Assembly: GCA_002702655.1 (NCBI GenBank)
Contig: PABB01000067.1
Coordinates: forward strand, 372,001 to 436,000
Direction: 5' to 3'
DNA from: Planctomycetaceae bacterium
GTDB taxonomy: Bacteria; Planctomycetota; Planctomycetia; Pirellulales; Lacipirellulaceae
DNA length: 64,000 nucleotides
Shown here: positions 17,104-25,352 of the stretch, piece by piece
How the letters are laid out: each line of letters starts with the position of its first letter
How positions within the stretch are numbered: position 1 is the first letter of the stretch
The notes under the pieces: model-generated
What the model saw: the letters and a program-made list of their open reading frames with translations, nothing else
Databases searched by the model: none
Told to the model about the DNA's origin: nothing
Position numbers and translations under genes: made by a program

Positions 17104-17856
17104 TCACACCACCCGCCGCCGTTCGCTTTCGAGCGACTCGTGGACAAATTTCACCGCTGCGGGGGCCATGTGTTCGTAGTACTGCCAACTGTGCCCGCCG
17201 GCGGTGGTCTCCAGATCGCACGTGTGCGGCACGCCCAGCGAATACAGCTTCATGTGCAGCCGATCGCCGCCGTCGTGCCACAGTTCGTCGGCCGGGTCGC
17301 AGCAGAACCATTGGTTGCGCGGCCAGTTGAGCGGATGAATGTGCAGCGTGGCCGTGTCTTGCCGGGCGGCCTCGGGGTCGGGGTACTGAGCACACAGGTG
17401 CGGATCGCCCGTCTCGACCCACTGTTGGTAGTCGATCGCGGGCGAGATCGCCGCGGCTACGGGGAACCTGTCCGGATACTTGTACGCCAGCTTCAGCGCC
17501 CCCTGTCCGCCCATGCTGACGCCCAGCAGTCCGATCCGCGGCGGCTGCACGGCCCACTGCTCGGCCAGCCACGGCAGCACGTCGTCCAGCAGGAATCGCT
17601 CGGCTGATTTGGCGGGGTCGAACTGCGGACTCACGCGGTCGGTCCACCAGCTCTCGCCGGTGACCGGCGCCAGGCACCGCAAGCCGTACTGGTCGAACAG
17701 CCGCTCAAACGCCGGATGCTCCGCCAGCGGCACGGCGCCCACGCAGTGCAGGTACAGCACTGCATAGCCGTGCGGCGAGGGCTCGGCCGGCTCGTACGCG
17801 TGGCACGCGTGGCCGGCGATTTCCAGCGATTGCCAATGTCCTGTTGCACTTGTCAT
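17104..17856 (-). CDS. Esterase-like alpha/beta hydrolase
   Basis: 250 residues, no signal peptide. The nucleophile elbow GVSMGG at 112-117 puts the catalytic Ser at 114; an Asp and a final His (in TTAGGHSWQYYEHM) complete a plausible triad. The overall pattern, with LYLHCVGAVPLAEHPAFERLF near the front, fits the esterase D/S-formylglutathione hydrolase-like group, but the substrate is not evident. The ATG at 17856 shares its bases with a plus-strand ATG at 17855, so the true start of the divergent glycosyltransferase must be farther in. Confidence 0.87.
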   Translation of the reverse strand: MTSATGHWQSLEIAGHACHAYEPAEPSPHGYAVLYLHCVGAVPLAEHPAFERLFDQYGLRCLAPVTGESWWTDRVSPQFDPAKSAERFLLDDVLPWLAEQWAVQPPRIGLLGVSMGGQGALKLAYKYPDRFPVAAAISPAIDYQQWVETGDPHLCAQYPDPEAARQDTATLHIHPLNWPRNQWFCCDPADELWHDGGDRLHMKLYSLGVPHTCDLETTAGGHSWQYYEHMAPAAVKFVHESLESERRRVV

Positions 17857-17935
17857 GCTGACACATTACCGTCGCCGCGGGCGGATTGTCGAGCCGGGCC
17901 GCTCGCCATCAATCTGCATTGCTGAATCGAGAACC

Positions 17936-19030
17936 TTGAGCGCACCCCGACGAGTCCTGCACCTGTGCGACAACCGCGACGGCGTGGCGGAGGGCATCGC
18001 TGCGCTGTCTCAGGCGGCGGGGAGTGACGCATGGCAGCCGACGGTCGCCGTGCTGGGCCGGCTGAACGAGCGCGAGCTGCTGCAAGCGGCCGGCTTGGAA
18101 ATCGTGGAGCTGGCCGGACGCGGGCACTTCGATCCGCTCATGCTGGGTCGCCTGGCGCAGCTGTTGCGGCGCGAGCGGCCCGCAGCGATTCACGCGTGGG
18201 GTTTGCCGGCGCTCATGGCGGCGCAGCTCACGCGGCCGCGCTCGGGGCAGATGCCGTTGATCGCGACGCTCGACCTGCGCGACTCGCTCCCCGCGTGGAG
18301 CGGGCGGTTGTTGCGTTCGCTGGCGCCGAAGCTCGGCTCGCTGGTGGTTGCCGACGAGCCGACGCAACAGTGGGCGACGAATGTAACAAACGCCGCCACG
18401 CAGATTCAAATTCTCCCGACGCCCGTCATGCCGTTGCCGGAGCCGCCGGAAGCTCGCGAGTCCGCCCTCGCGCGATGGGGCTTTCCGCCCGATGCACGAG
18501 TGATCGCCACGGCGGCGCCGCTGGAACCCATTGCGCGGTTTGACGAAGCCATCTGGTGCTACGAGCTGGTCCGCGTGATTCACCCGTCGGCGCGGTTGCT
18601 GATCGTCGGAACCGGTAGCGACGGCGCCCGGTTGGAGCGCTTCGCGCGCCAAGTCAGCGAGCCGGCGTGCGTGGCCATCGTCCCCGAGATCCGCACGGAG
18701 CTCGCGGCCGCGATCGTGTTTGCTGATGCGTACTGGCAACTGGGGCCATCGACGGCGGCGCCGCGGGGGCTGCTGCACGCGATGCGCGCCGGCAAGCCGA
18801 TCGTCGCCTGCGATGCCGCGGTGCATGCAGCCGCGGCCGGCAGCGGCGAGACAATGATGCTCACGCTGCAAGATAGCCGCGCGGCGGCGGGTCGCGCCAC
18901 CGACGACTTCTTCAACGATCCGCAGTTGGCCGCGCAATGGGGCACTGCCGCAGCCCAGGGCGCCGCGACGCGGTTCGATGCGGCGACCCTGGCGGCGCAG
19001 CTGCAGGCAATCTACGACCACGCCACGTGA
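17936..19030 (+). CDS. Glycosyltransferase (GT4-like)
   Basis: About 364 residues with the two-domain GT-B pattern. The N-terminal domain has PRRVLHLCDNRDGVAEGI and the GT4-style HAWGLPALMAAQL. The C-terminal nucleotide-sugar domain has LLIVGTGSDGARLERFA followed by a stretch ending RGLLHAMRAGKPIVAC. It transfers a sugar to an unknown acceptor, possibly in cell-surface glycan synthesis. The TTG at 17936 is chosen because the family similarity begins there and it leaves room for promoters between the divergent genes. An ATG at 17855 is also in frame but overlaps the hydrolase start codon. Confidence 0.83.
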   Translation: MSAPRRVLHLCDNRDGVAEGIAALSQAAGSDAWQPTVAVLGRLNERELLQAAGLEIVELAGRGHFDPLMLGRLAQLLRRERPAAIHAWGLPALMAAQLTRPRSGQMPLIATLDLRDSLPAWSGRLLRSLAPKLGSLVVADEPTQQWATNVTNAATQIQILPTPVMPLPEPPEARESALARWGFPPDARVIATAAPLEPIARFDEAIWCYELVRVIHPSARLLIVGTGSDGARLERFARQVSEPACVAIVPEIRTELAAAIVFADAYWQLGPSTAAPRGLLHAMRAGKPIVACDAAVHAAAAGSGETMMLTLQDSRAAAGRATDDFFNDPQLAAQWGTAAAQGAATRFDAATLAAQLQAIYDHAT

Positions 19031-19038
19031 TCGTGCGC

Positions 19039-19257
19039 TCAGGCCGAGATGTCAATGGCCGCCCGACGCACGCGCGACAAACACGCCGAGGTGTCGATCA
19101 CCGGCGGCAACCAGGCGTTTTGCTCCTCGGCGAGCAACTCCTGGTCGACCGCGCGTCGCCGCCGTTCCGAGGGGGTCCACCCGGCGCGAATGGCCGCGCA
19201 GGCCCGGGCGATGTCGCGCGTGGTAGGCAGGTAGTCGGGCGTGTTCCTTCGAGCCAT
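19039..19257 (-). CDS. Small hypothetical protein
   Basis: 72 residues, with a good ribosome site (GAGGAGA ~12 nt before the ATG at 19257). The sequence is helical, with paired Trp and Arg-rich stretches (AAIRAGWTPSERRRRAVDQE). I do not recognise a domain with certainty. It is convergent with the glycosyltransferase gene, 8 nt apart. It could be a small regulatory protein. The alternatives on the other strand have no ribosome site. Confidence 0.6.
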   Translation of the reverse strand: MARRNTPDYLPTTRDIARACAAIRAGWTPSERRRRAVDQELLAEEQNAWLPPVIDTSACLSRVRRAAIDISA

Positions 19258-19699
19258 TGGCCAGGCGTCTCCTCATAGCAGGGCGGGTAAAACAACCGGG
19301 GCCGAGCCGCTCACGGCGAATTCGTCGGCAGAAGCTGGGCGTCACAAGGCGGCGGCGTCGACCCCGGTGAACCAGTCAAGGTTGACCACTCCAGGTGCGG
19401 CCGTGTTGTAGGCGCCCGCTGCAAAGAGTTGATGAAGAGGGGGCGAAATCCCCGCGAAGATTGCGGCCGCCCCCCGTCCGGGCCGGGCAACCGCATCCTG
19501 GCCGCGGCTTCTGTGTCGCAGGCAACACAGTCGTGGGTCGCTTCCGCGCACTTTCGTGCAATTCGCTCGTCCAACCCCCTAGCCGCCGTTACGTTTGCGT
19601 CGCAAATCACCTAGAATCGCCGCTTGAGTCGCGCGGGCCGTCGTACGCGGTCGCCGCGGCCATCTAGTCGCTTGTTGCCGCACCAGGGAGGTTGCAGAG
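19258..19699. other. Intergenic region upstream of glgC
   Basis: 442 nt between the divergent small gene and glgC. Short open frames cross it on both strands, but none has a start signal or a domain. A candidate promoter is noted at 19589-19617. Nothing else stands out. Confidence 0.5.
19589..19617 (+). promoter_or_regulatory. Candidate sigma-70-type promoter of glgC
   Basis: TTACGT (19589-19594) and TAGAAT (19612-19617) are separated by 17 nt, about 80 nt upstream of the glgC start. The -10 box matches the consensus in five of six positions and the -35 box in about three. By-eye call only. Confidence 0.35.
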
Positions 19700-20935
19700 A
19701 TGAAAGACGTGTTGGCTGTCGTTCTGGCTGGCGGCAAAGGGACCCGGCTGGAACCGCTCACCCGCGACCGCGCTAAGCCCGCGGTCCCCTTCGGCGGGAT
19801 CTACCGGATCATCGACTTCACGCTGTCCAACTGCCTGAACAGCGGCGTCCGCAAGATCCTGGTGCTCACCCAGTACAAGGCGATGAGCCTGGCCCGGCAC
19901 GTGACCAACGGCTGGCGGCACCTGCTCTGCCGCGAACTGGGCGAGTTCATCGACGTGGTGCCCCCGCAGCAGCGGATCGACGAGCAGTGGTACCAGGGCA
20001 CGGCCGACGCGGTCTACCAAAACATCTACACGCTGGAGCAAGAGCGGCCCGAGCACGTGGTGATCCTCGCTGGCGACCACATCTACAAGATGGACTACAG
20101 CAAGATGATCGCCTTTCACCAGGAAACGGGGGCCGACCTGACCATCGCCGCGCTGCGCGTGCCCAAGGCCGAGGCGACCGCCTTTGGCGTGATGCAGGTC
20201 GACGACGACAACCGCATCGTGGGCTTCGAGGAGAAGCCGGCCAACCCCAAGACGATCCCCGGCGACGACGAGCACTGCCTGGCGTCGATGGGCATCTACG
20301 TGTTCAACGCGCCGTTTCTGTTTGACCAACTGTGCCAGGACGCCACGCTGCCCGGCAGTGCGCACGACTTCGGCAAGAACATCATCCCGTCGATCATCAA
20401 CACGCACCGCGTGATGGCGTTCCCGTTTCGGGATGAGAACAGCAAGGCCGACGCCTACTGGCGCGACGTCGGTACGCTGGACGCCTACTACGAAGCGAAC
20501 ATCGAACTGGTGGAAGTCGACCCGCTGCTGAACCTGTACGACTACCACTGGCCGGTGCGGACCGATCAGCCCAACCTGCCGCCGCCCAAGTTCGTGTTCG
20601 ACGAAGACACCGGCCGCCGCGGCGAAGCGCACGACGCGATTATCGGCGCGGGCACGATCATCAGCGGCGGTCACGTCACCCGCAGCATCCTGGGCCCCAA
20701 GACGCGGGTCGAGGAATGCGCCGAAGTGAGCGAATCGATCCTGCTGGCCGGCGTGCGGATCGGCAAAGGCGCCATCATCCGCCGGACGATCATCGACAAG
20801 AACGTCGACATCCCCGCCGGGGCGCAAGTCGGCGTCGACCCCGAAGCCGACCGCCGCCGCGGATTCACCGTCACCGAGAAAGGCGTGACGGTGATCCCCA
20901 TGATCGAAGGGGCCGAGGCGCTGTTTAAGAAGTAG
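19700..20935 (+). CDS. glgC: Glucose-1-phosphate adenylyltransferase
   Basis: Makes ADP-glucose from ATP and glucose 1-phosphate, the committed step of bacterial glycogen synthesis. The 411-residue product has the pyrophosphorylase signature LAGGKGTRLEPLT at 10-21, followed by RAKPAVPFGGIYRIIDF. It also has the WYQGTADAVYQN stretch, ILAGDHIYKMDY, and a C-terminal left-handed beta-helix of hexapeptides (GAIIRRTIIDKNVDIPAGAQ). Regulation by glycolytic intermediates is typical of the family. GGGAGG lies ~11 nt before the ATG. No glycogen synthase gene is adjacent. Confidence 0.97.
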   Translation: MKDVLAVVLAGGKGTRLEPLTRDRAKPAVPFGGIYRIIDFTLSNCLNSGVRKILVLTQYKAMSLARHVTNGWRHLLCRELGEFIDVVPPQQRIDEQWYQGTADAVYQNIYTLEQERPEHVVILAGDHIYKMDYSKMIAFHQETGADLTIAALRVPKAEATAFGVMQVDDDNRIVGFEEKPANPKTIPGDDEHCLASMGIYVFNAPFLFDQLCQDATLPGSAHDFGKNIIPSIINTHRVMAFPFRDENSKADAYWRDVGTLDAYYEANIELVEVDPLLNLYDYHWPVRTDQPNLPPPKFVFDEDTGRRGEAHDAIIGAGTIISGGHVTRSILGPKTRVEECAEVSESILLAGVRIGKGAIIRRTIIDKNVDIPAGAQVGVDPEADRRRGFTVTEKGVTVIPMIEGAEALFKK

Positions 20936-20992
20936 CGGCCAGATTTGGCGGAATCTCGAAGTCGGAGTATCCTGTAGCAGGAGGACAACGAA

Positions 20993-21223
20993 ATGCACGT
21001 TGAGATTTCGCCAGAACTGCACAGTCTAATCGCCGAGAAAATGGCGACGGGCGCCTATGCGTCCCAAGATCAATTGCTGATTGTTGCGCTGCAGTCGCTC
21101 GATGAATACGACCAGACCGTGGCCGACGTGCAAGCCGGCCTGGCTGACGAGGCGGCGGGGCGGCTCCATTCGGCGGCTACCGTACGAGACGAGTTGTTGT
21201 CCAAGCTTCGCTCCCGGCAATGA
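20993..21223 (+). CDS. ParD-like antitoxin
   Basis: 76 residues. The N-terminal half fits a ribbon-helix-helix dimer (MHVEISPELHSLIAEKM), the rest a charged helix that would wrap the toxin. A strong AGGAGG ribosome site lies before the ATG. The gene overlaps the toxin gene by 4 nt (ATGA), which is typical of toxin-antitoxin operons. The antitoxin should bind both the toxin and the operon's own promoter (family knowledge). It is related in sequence and layout to the second antitoxin at 22770-23006. Confidence 0.88.
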   Translation: MHVEISPELHSLIAEKMATGAYASQDQLLIVALQSLDEYDQTVADVQAGLADEAAGRLHSAATVRDELLSKLRSRQ

Positions 21224-21543
21224 GTCGCCGAGTCTCGCTGACAGACAGGGCGCGGCGGCAACTTGACGATGCCGCCGAGTGGTGGTCGAAAAACCGCTCC
21301 GCCGAGCAAGCCGAACGCTGGGCAGACCTCTTCACGCAAGCGATTCTTGATCTGGGCGAGAGCGCCCAGCGGCAACCGCGCGCCCGGGAGTCCAAATCGT
21401 TGCCGATTGAATTGCGCGAACTGCTATTCGGGCTGGGTAAGAAGCCCAGCCATCGAGCACTCTTCGCAATTCGCCCGGACCAAGTCGTCGTCTACGCGAT
21501 TCGGCATGTGTCGCAGTCGGACGTGGGCATTGACGATCTGTGA
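21220..21543 (+). CDS. ParE-like toxin
   Basis: 107 residues of the RelE/ParE superfamily. The helical N-terminal segment contains DDAAEWWSKNRSAEQAERW. The C-terminal strand region ends ALFAIRPDQVVVYAIRHVSQSD, the usual form of ParE proteins, which poison DNA gyrase (the RelE branch instead cuts mRNA). The ATG overlaps the antitoxin stop. No key position is visibly lost. It is a useful intact comparison for the broken paralogue at 22447-22773. Confidence 0.9.
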   Translation: MSRRVSLTDRARRQLDDAAEWWSKNRSAEQAERWADLFTQAILDLGESAQRQPRARESKSLPIELRELLFGLGKKPSHRALFAIRPDQVVVYAIRHVSQSDVGIDDL

Positions 21544-21818
21544 TGGCTGCACTCGCTCTCTCTTGGAAGCGAGGTTAGATGGCGTTGCCATCTGCGGCGA
21601 ACCCATCAAATTGACCAAACGAGACGGGCGGTAGGTGGGTTGGCGGAGGACCGGCAGCCCCTGCTTCTTCACTTGTCAACCAGCGCGAGATCATATCCAG
21701 GCGATGGTTCAGTAGCGGATTTACGCTTAGAATGCGGGACGTGTTGCCCTGCGGCGTCAGCCTGCAGTAGGGTACAGAGCGGAACAGGAATCACCGATGC
21801 AGATGAAGAGGCTTGGTC

Positions 21819-22424
21819 ATGCGCCAGTTCTTTCTGGTGCTACTCATAGCGGGCTGCGGCGGTCCGACTGCGGTTGAACCTCAGTCGGTGTCCATTCCTG
21901 TCGATTCGGTGTGGGGGTTTCGAATACCGCGCACCCAGGAGCTAGAGAAGCTCCTCAAAGATGATGAATCGACAACGCTCTTGCAGCCGCTGCTGAGGCA
22001 CATTCGCAAGACTTGGGATGACGACCCCGGACTGGCGTTTCAAGGCGCCGGGCGAGTCGTTCTGCAGCAATTCTTTCGTCATGAGTTCGAGGATTACGAG
22101 AGGGCGCCGTTGGTCGAAGGCCGCCCGATCTCGGTGGTCTTCTACACGCAGTTCCTGGGAGGATACCTGGAATTGGTGGACTTGCAGCGAACAGGTTTCG
22201 AGGTCGTCGTCACCTATCGGTTCATTCCTCATGAAACGGCTGATGCTTCGCAGCACATTGCCATCATTCCTCTCGGGAAACTTCCGAAGGGCAAATATCC
22301 CGTAGTTTTCAGCCGGGCGCCGGTCGAGAAGAAACTTCTTGACGCTGGCCACCGTGAGCCGCCCGCAGAATGGGAGAAAAGAGTGACCGCACCGTTTGTC
22401 TTTTCGGTCAACGAAGCCACGTAG
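21819..22424 (+). CDS. Putative lipoprotein, function unknown
   Basis: 201 residues. A short hydrophobic signal ends in a lipobox with Cys at residue 13 (MRQFFLVLLIAGCGG), so a lipid-anchored envelope protein is predicted. The rest has no domain I recognise. The base composition is visibly less GC-rich than the flanking genes. The ATG at 21819 has AAGAGG upstream; the TTG two codons earlier is less likely. It is convergent with the broken toxin gene. Confidence 0.72.
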   Translation: MRQFFLVLLIAGCGGPTAVEPQSVSIPVDSVWGFRIPRTQELEKLLKDDESTTLLQPLLRHIRKTWDDDPGLAFQGAGRVVLQQFFRHEFEDYERAPLVEGRPISVVFYTQFLGGYLELVDLQRTGFEVVVTYRFIPHETADASQHIAIIPLGKLPKGKYPVVFSRAPVEKKLLDAGHREPPAEWEKRVTAPFVFSVNEAT

Positions 22425-22446
22425 CGACTTGGTGGAGAATCGAAGG

Positions 22447-22773
22447 TCATGGCAGCTCGTCACCGCTCAGCGCGGATTGCGCGAGGTGCCGCACTCGCAA
22501 CACGAAGATGCAGTCTGGTCGTTCGGCGAACACGATCCGATGCGTGAGTTTGCCGCTCAAACCGAAGTTGAGCTGTTTCATCGGGATCGGAAACGCCGCC
22601 GATTCCTCGGCCATCGCACAACTTGACGCGGACGTGGGCAAGCCTCGCAAAGCCGCTTCCGCACAGTCGAACCAACGCTCTGCCTGTTCGACCGAACGAT
22701 TCTCTGCCCATCACTGGCAGATGTCGTTCAAATCCCGATGCGCCGATGCCGACAGAACAACCGGCGTGCTCAT
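22447..22773 (-). pseudogene. ParE-like toxin gene interrupted by a nonsense codon
   Basis: From an ATG at 22773, which overlaps the stop of the antitoxin gene by 4 nt, the frame reads MSTPVVLSASAHRDLNDICQ. It then meets TGA at 22711-22713 and continues in the same frame as WAENRSVEQAERWFDCAEAA through to a natural stop at 22447. The part after the stop ends VLRVRHLAQSALSGDEL, normal for ParE. In the intact paralogue at 21220 the corresponding position is Trp (the first of WW), so a single TGG-to-TGA change explains it. The full reading would be 108 codons. A sequencing error or recoding cannot be excluded. Confidence 0.88.
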
Positions 22774-23006
22774 GAGGGGGTCGAGAATCCGAACCGCGAT
22801 CTGATTTCGGCGGCCGCTTGTTCGACGGGGATCACCCGCCCGGCTTGCTCGTCCGCGAGCCCTTCTTTGATCGCGGCCACTTCGCCGCGGTAGTGGTGAA
22901 GATGGTCGAGCGCGGCGCGAATGACGGCAGTCTCGTCAGCGAATTCACCGCCGGCGACGAGCGATTCGATTTGGCTCGACAGATCAGCGGGTAGGTCAAT
23001 GGACAT
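22770..23006 (-). CDS. ParD/CopG-like antitoxin
   Basis: 78 residues. A ribbon-helix-helix N-terminus (MSIDLPADLSSQIESLV) is followed by a helical tail with AALDHLHHYRGEVAAIKEGL and EQAGRVIPVEQAAAEIRSRF. It is similar in plan to the antitoxin at 20993. The reading frame is intact although the toxin downstream has a stop codon, so it may persist as an orphan antitoxin or regulator. The ATG at 23006 has GGGGGA upstream; the longer frame runs into a repeat. Confidence 0.87.
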   Translation of the reverse strand: MSIDLPADLSSQIESLVAGGEFADETAVIRAALDHLHHYRGEVAAIKEGLADEQAGRVIPVEQAAAEIRSRFGFSTPS

Positions 23007-23095
23007 GGGGTCCCCCGGAGTCTGATGTGCCGTTGTACTTACTGGCGATGGCCGGTGTGGCTCGTGCCATTCTAACAGCACGATCCCCACAATGC

Positions 23096-23170
23096 GTGCC
23101 ACGGCTCTGTGAGCCGTGCGAACTGGGGCGGAGTTTTTCGTTAGGCACACGGCTCGCAGAGCCGTGGCAC
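23096..23170. repeat. Palindromic repeat, GTGCCACGG family (intergenic copy)
   Basis: A 23-bp arm at 23096-23118 (starting GTGCCACGGCTCTGTGAGCC) and its inverted partner at 23148-23170 match with one mismatch, separated by 29 nt. It lies between the antitoxin and groES. It is the same family as the copy translated inside the RlmI-like gene. Confidence 0.85.
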
Positions 23171-23186
23171 GGCGCGGCCCCGCCCG

Positions 23187-23474
23187 CTACCGCACCACCG
23201 CCAGTACGTCGTCGGCGCCCAGGATCAGCAGCTGTTCGTCGTCGATGGTGACTTCCGTGCCGGCGTAGGCGCCGAAGACGACGCGGTCGCCTTCGTGCAC
23301 TTCGTGGGCGGCGCGCGAGCCGTCCGGCAGAAGGCGGCCGTCGCCGACGCTCAGCACGCGGCCCTCGCGCGGCTTGTCGCGCGCGGCGTCGGGCAGCACG
23401 ATCCCCCCGGCAGTCTTGTCGGCGGCTTCCAAACGACGGACGACCAGCTTGTCGCCCAGCGGCACGATTTTCAT
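23187..23474 (-). CDS. groES: Co-chaperonin GroES
   Basis: 95-residue lid of the GroEL folding chamber. The sequence starts MKIVPLGDKLVVRRLEAAD, has the mobile-loop region TAGGIVLPDAARDKP and the strand EGDRVVFGAYAGTEV. Length is normal. No groEL is adjacent: it is flanked by palindromic repeats and a toxin-antitoxin remnant, so a GroEL partner must be encoded elsewhere, as in many planctomycetes with several chaperonin genes (family knowledge). Confidence 0.95.
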   Translation of the reverse strand: MKIVPLGDKLVVRRLEAADKTAGGIVLPDAARDKPREGRVLSVGDGRLLPDGSRAAHEVHEGDRVVFGAYAGTEVTIDDEQLLILGADDVLAVVR

Positions 23475-23508
23475 GACGAGAACCTAAACGAGAAGCGGTG
23501 AGCTAAGG

Positions 23509-23540
<32 letters not shown>

Positions 23541-23638
23541 GAGACTGCCAATGGAGCGCGGCGCCACGGGGCGCTTTGCGCATCCCCAGTCACTCGGCCT
23601 ATGCTAGCACCCATTTCACACGCACGGGCGCTGTCAGA

Positions 23639-23770
23639 TCAACCCCGCAGGGCCATCGCCAGCAGAAAAACCAGCCACGCGGCCTGCAAAGCCAGCGCAA
23701 TCAGAAAGAGCGGACGCGATCCGGGCGGAGTCGCCGGGGCGGGCGGCGGGGGCGAGTCGGAGCCGCTCAC
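23639..23770 (-). CDS. 43-residue membrane protein
   Basis: A small gene starting with GTG at 23770, 5 nt after the stop of the Minf_1886-type gene, with GAGGA as ribosome site inside that gene's end. The first 19 residues are Pro/Ala-rich (PPPPAPATPPGSRP), followed by one membrane helix (LFLIALALQAAWLVFLLAMA) and a short LRG end. Tight coupling and the clean helix support a real product; the function is unknown. It probably stays with the upstream gene as a unit. Confidence 0.6.
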   Translation of the reverse strand: MSGSDSPPPPAPATPPGSRPLFLIALALQAAWLVFLLAMALRG

Positions 23771-23775
23771 CTGCG

Positions 23776-24204
23776 TCAATCCTCGCCGCCGTCGGCGGCC
23801 GTGATCTGAAAGCTGCGCTGGAAGCCTTCGTCGAAATCGAACACGTCGTCGAAATCTTCGCGACGGTCGCTGGCCGTCTTGCGCATCAAGCCGACTTCGA
23901 TCAGGTTAAACACGATCTCGCCGAAGTCGCCGGTCGAGCGGATGCCCCAGTGGTTCAAGACCTGCTTGGCCAGGTAGCCGTACTCCTGGTGGGCGTAGAC
24001 CCGCATCGCCTCGCACAACTGCTGGCCGCTGACGTGCCGCTGCGCCTCGTCGTCGTCCTCGTCGTCGTCGCTGGGGACGGCCGAGCCCATGCCCAGTTTG
24101 TCCTGGGCGAAGCTGAGCGCGTCGAACACGAACTGGTACGCGCCGCGACGGTAGCGCGTGTCGCGTCGCAGGAGTTCGACGATGGGATGATCGAGTTCAG
24201 CCAT
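23776..24204 (-). CDS. Minf_1886 family protein
   Basis: 142 residues, cytoplasmic, no signal. Recognised by RRGAYQFVFDALSFAQDKLG near the N-terminus, the HVSGQQLCEAMRVYAHQEYG centre and LNHWGIRSTGDFGEIVFNLI followed by a DDVFDFDEGFQ tail. The family is widespread in planctomycetes and verrucomicrobia, but its role is not known to me. An acidic low-complexity loop (DDDEDDDE) sits between the first two blocks. The ATG at 24204 is preferred over one 30 nt upstream. The upstream gene, 51 nt away, encodes a PSP1-type protein. Confidence 0.88.
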   Translation of the reverse strand: MAELDHPIVELLRRDTRYRRGAYQFVFDALSFAQDKLGMGSAVPSDDDEDDDEAQRHVSGQQLCEAMRVYAHQEYGYLAKQVLNHWGIRSTGDFGEIVFNLIEVGLMRKTASDRREDFDDVFDFDEGFQRSFQITAADGGED

Positions 24205-24255
24205 GATCGGGGCGGGGCTGGGGGGCTGTCGCATAACCGACGGGCGCGCGGGGCG

Positions 24256-25263
24256 CTACGACGACTGCTGGCCGTCGTTGTCGCCGGGCGGCGCATCTTG
24301 GGGCGAGCGGGACTTCTGGTGGCGGGCGTCCTGCGGCGATTTGGCCGGCGGCGGGTCGGCCACGGCGGTCGCCGATTCGTTGGCGCCGCCGCTTGAGGAT
24401 TTGTCGCCGCCGGGGCCGTCGCCGCGCTGCTTCTTCTTCTTGCCGCGGCCGCTGCCGCGCTTCAGAACTGACAACACGTCGCCGGCGTCAATCATGACGC
24501 GACGCATATCCTCGGTCTGGATGAGCACCTGCCCGGCCAGGATCTCCTGAGCCAGCACGCGCGCCCTTCCATTGTTGGTGATAATCTCCGAGCCCACCGG
24601 CGGCAAGTCTTTTTGCATGCTCTGGTAGGTTTCGTACTCGTAACGCAGGCAGCATTTCAGCCGACCGCAGCGGCCGGAAATCTTGCTGGGGTCGAGAGTT
24701 GCCTTCTGCAGCTTGGCCATCCGCATCGACACCGGCGGCATTTCCGACAAATGCGTGTTGCAGCAGACCGGTTTACCGCAATCGCCGTAGTCGGCCAGCA
24801 GCTTGGCCTCGTCCCGCACGCCGATTTGCCGCATTTCGACCCGGGTTTGCAGGTCGCCGGCCAGCCGTTTGACCAATTCGCGGAAATCGACCCGATCCTC
24901 GGCCAGATAATACACCACGACCCGTTCGCCGCCGTACAGCCGCTCGACGTCGACCAACTGCATGTCGAGCCCCAGCTCGCCGATCCGCGAGCGGACCGTC
25001 TCGTGCTCTTGCTGCTGTTGCTGGAACAGGTGCCGCAACTCGCCGACGTCCTGCTCGGTTTGCGCACGCAGGATCTGGCCATTCTTGGGGTTGTCCATCG
25101 CCGCCAGGGCCGCGTCGGTCGCCTCGCACAGCACCTCGCCGGTTTCGGTGCCGCGGTGAGTGCGGCAAATGACCTCGTCGCCGCGCAGGTACGTATCGCC
25201 GCCCTTGACGCCAAAGACGCCCAGGGTGCGCATCACGCCGTGACGAACTACGTAGCGAGGCAT
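24256..25263 (-). CDS. RicT/YaaT-like PSP1 domain protein
   Basis: 335 residues. The PSP1 core spans roughly 1-235 with the cysteine sets CGKPVCC (162-168) and CGRLKCC (199-205), which in RicT/YaaT bind an iron-sulfur cluster in the Ric complex controlling RNA maturation and phosphorelay in Bacillus. The C-terminal ~70 residues are a basic then Pro/Ser/Gln-rich tail with no domain. The partners RicA and RicF are not nearby. It heads a likely operon with the Minf_1886 protein and the 43-residue membrane protein. Confidence 0.93.
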   Translation of the reverse strand: MPRYVVRHGVMRTLGVFGVKGGDTYLRGDEVICRTHRGTETGEVLCEATDAALAAMDNPKNGQILRAQTEQDVGELRHLFQQQQQEHETVRSRIGELGLDMQLVDVERLYGGERVVVYYLAEDRVDFRELVKRLAGDLQTRVEMRQIGVRDEAKLLADYGDCGKPVCCNTHLSEMPPVSMRMAKLQKATLDPSKISGRCGRLKCCLRYEYETYQSMQKDLPPVGSEIITNNGRARVLAQEILAGQVLIQTEDMRRVMIDAGDVLSVLKRGSGRGKKKKQRGDGPGGDKSSSGGANESATAVADPPPAKSPQDARHQKSRSPQDAPPGDNDGQQSS

Positions 25264-25352
25264 GGCAAGGGAGGGTGTGAGATTCGGTGCAAGCGGTCTG
25301 TCGTTCAGTATATCGGCTCGCTGCGAACAGAACTATGCCGACGACGATGTTC

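Noticed and set aside
17855-17935. ATG at 17855 as start of the glycosyltransferase
   Set aside because: It shares bases with the divergent hydrolase start codon, leaving no promoter room; the TTG at 17936 fits the family start.
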